Source: Candidatus Omnitrophota bacterium
GTDB taxonomy: Bacteria; Omnitrophota; Gorgyraeia; Aquiviventales; Aquiviventaceae
Direction: 5' to 3'
Length of the DNA: 5,769 nucleotides
Assembly (NCBI GenBank): GCA_016193195.1
Contig: JACPSQ010000065.1
Coordinates: forward strand, 1 to 5,769
The position numbers and the translations under genes were made by a program. The notes beneath the pieces were generated by a model that worked only from the letters and a program-made list of their open reading frames with translations, did no database searches and was not told where the DNA came from. Below are positions 1 through 5,326 of the stretch, piece after piece (position 1 is the stretch's first letter; every line of letters begins with the position of its first letter).

Positions 1-222
1 CGGCACCTCGACGTCCTTCTGCTCGAAGACGACCTCGCCTTTCTCGTTGGTGATCGTCGCGCTGCGCAGCTCCCAGGCAATCTCGTCGAACGGATGGACG
101 GTGGAACGGGTCCAGCGCCGGGGGATCGTTAAGCCCTGAGGGGCGGTGTGAGCGTCCCCCTGAAGAGGACCCGTCGCCGCCTCGCTCGACACCTTGCCCG
201 CCGCCTTCACTTCCTGAAGCAT
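1..222 (-). CDS. nrdJ: Vitamin B12-dependent (class II) ribonucleotide reductase, N-terminal fragment
   Basis: This is the first 74 codons of a gene that runs off the left edge. The enzyme reduces ribonucleotides to deoxyribonucleotides using adenosylcobalamin and acts in the cytosol. I identify it from the N-terminal segment around residues 40-74, where STVHPFDEIAWELR is followed by ITNEKGEVVFEQKDVEVP, a stretch I recognise as typical of NrdJ proteins just before the catalytic barrel; none of the catalytic residues are in the window. The first 30 or so residues are Ala/Gly/Gln-rich and look like a flexible leader. I chose the ATG at 222 because GAGGAGG lies 8 nt upstream. An in-frame ATG at 243 exists, but using it would place that Shine-Dalgarno inside the coding region. 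The gene has its own promoter and is separated from the upstream genes by a terminator. Confidence 0.88.
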   Translation of the reverse strand, partial: MLQEVKAAGKVSSEAATGPLQGDAHTAPQGLTIPRRWTRSTVHPFDEIAWELRSATITNEKGEVVFEQKDVEVP

Positions 223-230
223 GCGCTGTT

Positions 231-237
231 CCTCCTC
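231..237 (-). promoter_or_regulatory. Shine-Dalgarno of nrdJ
   Basis: On the minus strand GAGGAGG sits 8 nt before the ATG at 222. It decides the start against the in-frame ATG seven codons upstream (243-241), which has no comparable ribosome binding site. Confidence 0.8.
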
Positions 238-302
238 AATCATTCGATACCCAAGATGTTGTCGTTTTCACACGCTCATCCACAAGCGCTTGGGGCTGTC
301 CG

Positions 303-336
303 TTGACAAATGTAGCACACAGAGAGTCCTTGTCAA
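303..336. repeat. Inverted repeat TTGACAA / TTGTCAA across the nrdJ promoter
   Basis: TTGACAA at 303-309 and its exact reverse complement TTGTCAA at 330-336 face each other across 20 bp. One arm contains the -35 hexamer and the other touches the downstream end of the -10 hexamer. This could be an operator for a dimeric regulator or a coincidence of a 7-bp word. It does not resemble the NrdR box consensus. Confidence 0.35.
309..336 (-). promoter_or_regulatory. Sigma70-type promoter of nrdJ
   Basis: On the minus strand a perfect -35 TTGACA (336-331) is followed after 16 nt by TACATT (314-309), preceded by TGC, which matches the extended -10 pattern TGn. Transcription would start near 302, giving a leader of about 80 nt before the nrdJ ATG. 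The promoter begins a few bases downstream of the terminator T-run of the previous gene, so the two signals form a compact boundary. No cobalamin riboswitch fits in the short leader. Confidence 0.65.
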
Positions 337-340
337 GTCC

Positions 341-372
341 AAAAATACCATCTGTTGTGGAATGACAGATGG
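341..372 (-). terminator. Rho-independent terminator after the BatD-like gene
   Basis: On the minus strand CCATCTGT (372-365) pairs perfectly with ACAGATGG (355-348) across a 9-nt loop and is followed at once by TATTTTT (347-341). The hairpin starts 32 nt after the stop codon of the BatD-like gene. There is no T-run on the other side, so it works only in the minus direction. It separates the clpB unit from nrdJ. Confidence 0.75.
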
Positions 373-404
373 AAAGGGCCTACAGCTAGGGTTTCCGACG
401 GTAC

Positions 405-881
405 TTACAGGGTGAAACGCTCTCCCTGTGGCTGGGAATTTGGGGGAAGGGCCGGTTTGTTCACGGTGACTTCAATGGTTTCGGTCTTGAACGCCTTCTT
501 GAGACGTTTCACCTCGAAGGGGCCGAGCTGAAACGTTCCGGTCCGCTGGGGAACGAGCCGATAGAGGAGGCTCATCGAACGCTCCATCGCGCCCGATCGG
601 ATCGTCACGTTCGTGGATTGGCTGCGCCCAGCGACCACGAACCCTTCAGGGAATTGAAAGGCCGGCAATTCCACGCCTGAGAGATCGCCGGTCAGCGTTA
701 AGGTCAAGTCGACGGGTTCTCCCAGCATGACGGCCGTCTTGTCGACTTTGGCTGAGATGGCGAAGTCTTGGGCCCATACCTCCTCACCAAAGAACGCCAG
801 CACGGTCAGCGCGAAGAGGGCAAGCCACGCACTCCACCGAATGGCCTTACGTCCCGTGAAAGGTGAGCCCACCCGTTCCAT
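405..881 (-). CDS. Short secreted BatD-like protein (single N-terminal domain)
   Basis: The 158-residue product begins with a signal peptide: a basic stretch (RKAIRW, 11-16), a hydrophobic core at about 17-31 and a likely cleavage site after VWA at residue 37. The mature part reads ISAKVDKTAVMLGEPVDLTL, then a LPAFQFPEGFVVAG segment and a LVPQRTGTFQLGPFEV segment (about 109-124), the beta-sandwich pattern I associate with the first domain of BatD (oxygen tolerance/aerotolerance) proteins. Family members are usually several times longer and carry a C-terminal membrane helix; here the protein ends after one domain and a Pro-rich tail, and a terminator follows, so the short length is not caused by the window. 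No BatA or BatB genes are nearby. The ATG at 881 overlaps the end of clpB by 35 bp in another frame and has no clear ribosome binding site, which points to translational coupling with clpB. A GTG three codons further in is an alternative start. It probably acts in the periplasm; its exact role is unknown. Confidence 0.7.
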   Translation of the reverse strand: MERVGSPFTGRKAIRWSAWLALFALTVLAFFGEEVWAQDFAISAKVDKTAVMLGEPVDLTLTLTGDLSGVELPAFQFPEGFVVAGRSQSTNVTIRSGAMERSMSLLYRLVPQRTGTFQLGPFEVKRLKKAFKTETIEVTVNKPALPPNSQPQGERFTL

Positions 882-3429
882 TCTGATCGACCGTCACCGT
901 CTGGTTGGACGCGAGCGAGCCGTCGAGCAGCCGCGTCGCCAGCGGATCCATCAGGTATTTCTGCACCGCGCGCCGGAGGGGCCGCGCGCCGTAGATCGGG
1001 TCATAGCCTTCTTTCGCCAGGAACGATTTCGCGCGGTCCGTCAGAACCAGCCGGACGCGCCGGTCCGCGAGACGCGCTTGGGCGCGCTCGACCTGGAGCT
1101 CGACGATGCGGCCGATGTCATGGGGCGAGAGCCGGTTGAAGAGTACGGTGTCGTCGATGCGGTTGAGGAACTCCGGACGGAACTGCCGGCGCAACGCCGC
1201 CGTCACCTCGCGGCGCACCGCCTCTGGGTTCTCGATCGCGGCCTCGTCCTGCAGGAGGTGGCTGGCGACGTTCGAGGTCATGATGACCACGGTATTCTTG
1301 AAGCTGACGACGCGGCCCTGCCCATCGGTGAGGCGGCCGTCGTCAAGGAGCTGCAGCAGGACGTTCAACACGTCCTGGTGCGCCTTCTCAATCTCATCGA
1401 GGAGGATGACGCAGTAGGGCTTGCGCCGCACCGCCTCGGTGAGCTGGCCGCCTTCCTCATGGCCGACGTAGCCCGGCGGGGCCCCGAGGAGGCGCGAGAC
1501 GGTGTGGCGCTCCATGTACTCGGACATGTCGATGCGCACGAGTGAGCCCTCGTCATCGAAGAGGAACTCCGCAAGCGCCTTGGCGAGCTCCGTCTTCCCG
1601 ACCCCGGTCGGGCCGAGAAAGAAGAAGGAGCCGAGCGGACGGTTCGGATCCGCCAGGTCTGCCCGGGCGCGTCGGATCGCGCTGGACACCGCGACTACCG
1701 CGTCGTCCTGCCCGACGACGCGCCGCCTGATGCGCTCCTCCATGTGGAGCAGCTTCTCGCGCTCGGTCTCCAACAGGCGGCTGACCGGGATTCCGGTCCA
1801 GTTCGACACGACCTCGGCGATATCCTCCTCGGCGACCTCCTCCTTGAGCATCTTGGTCATGCGCTGCAGCTCGGCGAGCTTCGCCGTCTGCTCGTCCAAC
1901 TCCTTCTGGAGCTTGGGGAAGACCCCGTAGCGCAACTCAGCCACGCGGCCGAGGTTGCCCGAGCGCTCCTCGCGCTCCGACTCCAGGCGCGCCTGCTCCA
2001 GCTTCTCCTTGAGGTCGCGCGCCGCCTGGATGAGCTGCTTCTCCTTCTGCCAGTGCTGCTCGAGCCTGGATCGCTCCACCTTGAGCTTCTCCAATTCGCT
2101 CTCGAGCGCCTTCAGCCGCCCCTTCGCTTCCGCATCGGTTTCTTTCTTCAACGCCTCGCGCTCCACTTCGAGCTGAAGCAGCCGTCGGTGAATCGTGTCG
2201 ATTTCCGAGGGCATGCTGTCGATCTCCATCCGCAGCCGAGCCGCGGCTTCGTCCATGAGATCGATCGCTTTGTCCGGGAGGAAGCGGTCGGCGATATAGC
2301 GGGCGGAGAGCTTGGCCGCCGCCACGATCGCGCCGTCAGTGATGCGCACGCCGTGGTGGACCTCGTAGCGCTCCTTCAGCCCGCGCAGGATGGCGATGGT
2401 CTCTTCGACCGACGGCTCAGTGACGAGGATCGGGGCGAAGCGGCGCTCAAGCGCCGGGTCTTTCTCAATGTGCTTGCGATACTCATCGAGCGTCGTGGCG
2501 CCGACGCAGCGCAGCTCGCCGCGGGCGAGGGCCGGCTTGAGCAGGTTTGACGCATCCACGGCGCCCTCCGCGGCCCCGGCGCCGACGACGGTGTGCAACT
2601 CGTCAATGAAGAGGACGATCTCGCCCTCCGCCGCGTGGATCTCTCGGAGCACCGCCTTGAGCCGCTCTTCAAACTCGCCGCGGAACTTCGTGCCGGCGAT
2701 GAGCGCGCCGAGGTCGAGCGCCATGACCCGCTTGTGCTTCAGGTTCTCCGGCACATCGCCGCGCACGATGCGCTGGGCCAGGCCCTCGGCGATCGCGGTC
2801 TTCCCCACGCCCGGCTCGCCGATGAGAACCGGGTTATTCTTCGTGCGGCGCGTGAGGACTTGAATCACCCGGCGCACCTCCGCATCGCGTCCGATCACCG
2901 GATCCAGCTTGTCCTTGCGCGCCAGGTCGGTGAGGTCGCGCGCGTACCGCTCGAGCGCGCCGTACTTCTCCTCAGGGTTCGCGTCAGTGATACGGTGCGC
3001 CCCCCGCAGCGACTTCAGCGCGACCTCCACGCTCTCGCGGCGCAACCCGATCCGTTGATAGAGGAGACCGACCTCTTCATCCTTGAAACTCGCCAGCAGG
3101 AAATGCTCGGTGGAGATGTACTCGTCCGTCAGCCGCTTGGTCTCGTCATCGGCCTGCAGGAGGAGCCGGTTGAGCCGGTCGGAGAGGTAGACTGAGGAGC
3201 CGCCGCTGACTGATGGCCATTTCGTCAGCGACTGCTCGAGCGCGGTATGGAGCGCAGCCGGCTTGACGCCAACTTTTTCCAGGAGCTGGCCAACCAGGCC
3301 TTCCTCTTGATTGATGAGCGCGAGGAGGAGGTGCTCCGGCTCCAGGCGCTGGTGGCTTCTGCTTTGCGCGAGCGACTGCGCCTCCTGCAGCGCTTCTTGG
3401 GCTTTGATGGTGAGCCGGTCTAATCTCAT
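847..3429 (-). CDS. clpB: ATP-dependent disaggregase ClpB (Hsp100)
   Basis: ClpB threads aggregated proteins through a hexameric ring with help from DnaK in the cytosol. The 860 residues match the usual ClpB length. In order: a Clp N domain (about 1-145); the first AAA+ domain with Walker A GEPGVGKT (204-211), pore loop TKFRGEFEER (247-256), Walker B IVLFIDE (271-277) and paired arginines 329-330; a long coiled-coil middle domain (about 405-530) that distinguishes ClpB from ClpA and ClpC; and the second AAA+ domain with Walker A GPTGVGKT (606-613), pore loop GYVG (653-656), Walker B VILLDE (674-679), Arg 757 in RPEFLNRID and sensor 2 GAR (814-816). All key ATPase residues are present. The first pore loop has Phe where many homologues have Tyr, a conservative change. 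The start MRLDRLT is the conserved family N terminus although no Shine-Dalgarno is visible. It follows htpX after a heptad-repeat hairpin; no CIRCE element is seen. Confidence 0.97.
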   Translation of the reverse strand: MRLDRLTIKAQEALQEAQSLAQSRSHQRLEPEHLLLALINQEEGLVGQLLEKVGVKPAALHTALEQSLTKWPSVSGGSSVYLSDRLNRLLLQADDETKRLTDEYISTEHFLLASFKDEEVGLLYQRIGLRRESVEVALKSLRGAHRITDANPEEKYGALERYARDLTDLARKDKLDPVIGRDAEVRRVIQVLTRRTKNNPVLIGEPGVGKTAIAEGLAQRIVRGDVPENLKHKRVMALDLGALIAGTKFRGEFEERLKAVLREIHAAEGEIVLFIDELHTVVGAGAAEGAVDASNLLKPALARGELRCVGATTLDEYRKHIEKDPALERRFAPILVTEPSVEETIAILRGLKERYEVHHGVRITDGAIVAAAKLSARYIADRFLPDKAIDLMDEAAARLRMEIDSMPSEIDTIHRRLLQLEVEREALKKETDAEAKGRLKALESELEKLKVERSRLEQHWQKEKQLIQAARDLKEKLEQARLESEREERSGNLGRVAELRYGVFPKLQKELDEQTAKLAELQRMTKMLKEEVAEEDIAEVVSNWTGIPVSRLLETEREKLLHMEERIRRRVVGQDDAVVAVSSAIRRARADLADPNRPLGSFFFLGPTGVGKTELAKALAEFLFDDEGSLVRIDMSEYMERHTVSRLLGAPPGYVGHEEGGQLTEAVRRKPYCVILLDEIEKAHQDVLNVLLQLLDDGRLTDGQGRVVSFKNTVVIMTSNVASHLLQDEAAIENPEAVRREVTAALRRQFRPEFLNRIDDTVLFNRLSPHDIGRIVELQVERAQARLADRRVRLVLTDRAKSFLAKEGYDPIYGARPLRRAVQKYLMDPLATRLLDGSLASNQTVTVDQNGTGGLTFHGT

Positions 3430-3446
3430 CTGAGGGGACGATAGAT

Positions 3447-3530
3447 TCAGAGGTCAGAGGTCAGAGGTCAGAGGTCAGATTTGTCTGCCTGAGAAATTCT
3501 GATATCTGACTTCTGAATTCTGACTTCTGA
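3447..3530. repeat. Heptad inverted repeat A (TCAGAGG type) between htpX and clpB
   Basis: One arm is four perfect copies of TCAGAGG plus TCAGA (3447-3479). The other arm (3498-3530) is made of degenerate heptamers with the core TTCTGA, the complement of TCAGAA. The 33-nt arms pair at 27 positions and enclose an 18-nt loop, so either strand can fold into a long hairpin. The element begins 4 nt after the htpX stop codon and ends 17 nt before the clpB start, filling almost the whole 105-bp gap. There is no T-run after it, so it is not a classic terminator. It may influence mRNA stability, act as a recombination-prone element, or be a neutral mobile repeat. Confidence 0.9.
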
Positions 3531-3534
3531 TCCT

Positions 3535-4392
3535 TTACAGCCGCATCGAGCGCAAGCGACGGACGCGCTCCTCGATCGGCGGATGGGTCGAGAACAGCTT
3601 CGCGATCGCATCAGCCCGCAGCGGGTTGACGATGAAGAGGTGCGCCGTCGCCGGATTCGCGTCCGGCAGCGGGTGGGCCCGCACCGCGGCCTCCAGCTTC
3701 TCGAGCGCACCGGCCAACCCGTGCGGGTTGCCGGTCAGGCGGGCGCCGGTCTCATCCGCTCCGTACTCCCGCGTGCGGGAAATCGCCAGTTGGATCAGCA
3801 TCGCGGCGATCGGCGCCAAGATCGCGACGATCAACAGCGCCACCAGTTGCACGGCGGCATTCCCCGAGCGCCGATCCCGATCCCCTCCGCCGCCGAACAT
3901 CAAGCCCCATCGAGCCCAACTGGCCAGCATGGAGATCGCACCGGCCACCGCCGCGGCGATGGACATGACGAGCGTGTCGCGGTTCTGCACGTGGCTGAGC
4001 TCATGCGCCAGGACCCCCTTCAGCTCCTCCTCATTCATGACCTCCACGAGGCCCGAGGTGACCGCCACCGCGGCGTGCCTCGGGCTGCGGCCGGTGGCAA
4101 AGGCGTTCGGGGTCCTCGTGGGGATCCCGTAGAGTTTCGGCATCGGGATGTGGCTGCGCGACGCGATCTCGCGCACCGCGCGGAAGACCTGCGGCGCCTC
4201 CGCCTCGCTCAAGGGTCTGGCCCGGTACATGGCCAGCACGATCTTGTCGCTGAACCAGTAGCTGCCCAGGTTGATCAGCAGCGCGAAGACAAACGCCCCC
4301 ATCGCGCCCTGGGGTCCGCCGACGAGCCGGCCGATGAACACGAGCAGCACGGTCAGCACAGAGAGCAACAGCCCTGTCTTCAGCACGTTCAT
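3535..4392 (-). CDS. htpX: Membrane zinc metalloprotease HtpX (M48 family)
   Basis: HtpX is an inner-membrane protease with a cytosolic active site that degrades misfolded membrane proteins. The 285 residues are close to the usual family length. Two N-terminal hydrophobic segments (about 6-20 and 29-47) are followed by the catalytic motif HELSH (130-134), whose two His bind zinc with Glu 133 replaced in order by the motif glutamate at 131, and a third ligand Glu 209 in SRTREYGAD. Two more hydrophobic segments lie at about 141-160 and 181-203, with a glycine-rich hydrophilic loop (167-178) between them. The C-terminal STHPPIEERVRRL is typical. The ATG overlaps the stop codon of the upstream hydrolase as ATGA and is preceded by GAGGAGG, so translation may be coupled; it also has its own strong promoter inside the upstream gene. 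Next to clpB it forms a protein quality-control pair. Confidence 0.95.
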   Translation of the reverse strand: MNVLKTGLLLSVLTVLLVFIGRLVGGPQGAMGAFVFALLINLGSYWFSDKIVLAMYRARPLSEAEAPQVFRAVREIASRSHIPMPKLYGIPTRTPNAFATGRSPRHAAVAVTSGLVEVMNEEELKGVLAHELSHVQNRDTLVMSIAAAVAGAISMLASWARWGLMFGGGGDRDRRSGNAAVQLVALLIVAILAPIAAMLIQLAISRTREYGADETGARLTGNPHGLAGALEKLEAAVRAHPLPDANPATAHLFIVNPLRADAIAKLFSTHPPIEERVRRLRSMRL

Positions 4393-5228
4393 GTGTGATC
4401 CTCCTCTTGGGTTGGATACTGCGGATGGACGTTGCGGCCACTTCCTATTATAACCCCCGCCTGGTGGCTGTCAAAGCCATCCAAGCGAAACGAGGTGAAA
4501 TCCTGCGCCAGCGTCAGGCGGCCTTGGTAAGCGCGGCGGACCCGCCGGCGGATGTCGTAGCCGCGGAACACCGGGTAGAAATGGGTGAGGACAAGGTGCT
4601 TGCAGCGCGCCTCCGACGCGATCTGTCCACCCTCGGTCGGTGTCAAGTGCCCAGCGATTTTCCGCTCGTCCGGATGGGAGCACTCGAGGATCAAGAGATC
4701 GGCTCCGCGCCCCAGCCGCACGATGTTGTCACAGACATCGGTATCACCTGAATACGCTACGCGTTTACCTTGAGCCTCGATCCGATAGCCGAGCGCCGGG
4801 GTGGAATGGCGCATCCATCGGGTCGTGATCGTGTAGCCGTGGAACCGCCGCGTGGTCTCGTCAAGTTCGCTGAGCGTCAACCGGTACGTTCGAGGCTCAA
4901 GCCATCGATGGAAGGCGGCGTTGAGCTGACGGTAGAGCCGCGTCAATCCGCGCGGGCCGTAGACTGTCAAGGGCTTCGTCCGCACCGGCTGAGGGATGCG
5001 GAGGGCGAAGAGGATCGAAACGAGGTCCAGGCAGTGGTCCACGTGGGCGTGCGTGAGGAAGATGCGGTCGATCTGCCACAACGAGACGCCGGCCTGGTGC
5101 AACCGCTGCGCGGTCCCCGGCCCGGCGTCAAAGAGGAGGTGCTCGCCGCGGACATTGACATAGATTCCGGCCGGGCTGTGCCCCCGCGCCGGAATCGCCG
5201 TCCCCGCTCCCAACACGACAACCCGCAT
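4389..5228 (-). CDS. Metallo-beta-lactamase-fold hydrolase, RNase Z/ElaC-like but without exosite arm
   Basis: The 279-residue protein has the full metal-binding set of the RNase Z-like branch: the early GAGTAIPARGHSPAGI segment (7-22), LLFDAGPGT (31-39), THAHVDH (His 60, His 62, Asp 64, His 65), His 141 in MRHSTPALGYRI, Asp 162 in YSGDTD, HLTPTEGG (194-201) and His 216 in LTHFYP. Two zinc ions are expected and a phosphodiester substrate is likely. In tRNA 3'-processing RNase Z the flexible arm lies between the equivalents of His 141 and Asp 162, about 70 residues apart from family knowledge; here they are 21 apart, so the tRNA-binding arm is absent and pre-tRNA cleavage is doubtful. The last 30 residues look like a tail beyond the fold and overlap the htpX promoter and ribosome binding site. 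No Shine-Dalgarno precedes the ATG: a heptad repeat ends 4 nt upstream. The conserved MRVVVLGAGT strand supports this start. Confidence 0.85.
   Translation of the reverse strand: MRVVVLGAGTAIPARGHSPAGIYVNVRGEHLLFDAGPGTAQRLHQAGVSLWQIDRIFLTHAHVDHCLDLVSILFALRIPQPVRTKPLTVYGPRGLTRLYRQLNAAFHRWLEPRTYRLTLSELDETTRRFHGYTITTRWMRHSTPALGYRIEAQGKRVAYSGDTDVCDNIVRLGRGADLLILECSHPDERKIAGHLTPTEGGQIASEARCKHLVLTHFYPVFRGYDIRRRVRRAYQGRLTLAQDFTSFRLDGFDSHQAGVIIGSGRNVHPQYPTQEEDHT
4400..4406 (-). promoter_or_regulatory. Shine-Dalgarno of htpX
   Basis: On the minus strand GAGGAGG lies 7 nt before the htpX ATG, inside the last codons of the metallohydrolase gene (Gln-Glu-Glu-Asp). It is the same heptamer as the one before nrdJ, and it confirms the ATGA start. 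Confidence 0.85.
4447..4474 (-). promoter_or_regulatory. Consensus sigma70-type promoter for htpX inside the upstream gene
   Basis: On the minus strand a perfect TTGACA (4474-4469) and a perfect TATAAT (4452-4447) are separated by 16 nt. Transcription would start near 4440, giving a leader of about 48 nt before htpX. The promoter lies within codons 252-261 of the metallohydrolase gene, in its C-terminal tail. It would allow htpX, and perhaps clpB and the BatD-like gene, to be transcribed independently of the genes upstream. Two perfect hexamers at near-ideal spacing in GC-rich coding sequence are unlikely to arise by chance. Confidence 0.75.
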
Positions 5229-5232
5229 GGTT

Positions 5233-5315
5233 ATTTTGGATTTTTGATTTTTGATTTTGGATTACCCCTCGCGTGAACACCAACAATCTAAAATCCAAAA
5301 TCTAAAATCCAAAAT
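5233..5315. repeat. Heptad inverted repeat B (ATTTTGG type) upstream of the metallohydrolase gene
   Basis: One arm (5233-5263) consists of the heptamers ATTTTGG, ATTTTTG, ATTTTTG, ATTTTGG and a final ATT. The other arm (5285-5315) is AAT followed by alternating CTAAAAT and CCAAAAT. The 31-nt arms pair at 28 positions around a 21-nt loop. The element starts 11 nt after the stop codon of the exonuclease-WYL gene and ends 4 nt before the metallohydrolase ATG, filling nearly the whole 98-bp gap. It is strongly AT-rich against GC-rich surroundings. It resembles in design the heptameric tandem repeats described in cyanobacteria, although relation to those is not implied. Confidence 0.9.
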
Positions 5316-5326
5316 CCGCGGCGGTT

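Noticed and set aside
223..404. Cobalamin riboswitch or NrdR box upstream of nrdJ
   Set aside because: The leader after the predicted promoter is only about 80 nt, too short for a cobalamin riboswitch, and no sequence close to the 16-bp NrdR box consensus is present.
727..1545. Plus-strand open frame of 272 codons opposite clpB
   Set aside because: It lies antisense to well-conserved ClpB coding sequence, its composition is Arg/Glu/Asp-rich as expected for a GC-rich shadow frame, and it has no recognisable domain. The same applies to plus-strand frames at 1744-2550, 2593-3195, 3583-4398 and 4770-5276.
3447..3530. CRISPR array
   Set aside because: The units are 7 bp, directly adjacent and arranged as an inverted pair; there are no spacers between repeats.
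3430..3534. CIRCE or sigma32-type heat-shock control upstream of clpB
   Set aside because: No TTAGCACTC inverted repeat or clear sigma32 promoter is visible; the gap is nearly all heptad repeat.
5233..5315. Rho-independent terminator of the exonuclease-WYL gene
   Set aside because: The hairpin is AT-rich and no T-run follows it in the direction of transcription, so a classic terminator cannot be claimed, although an effect on the transcript is possible.
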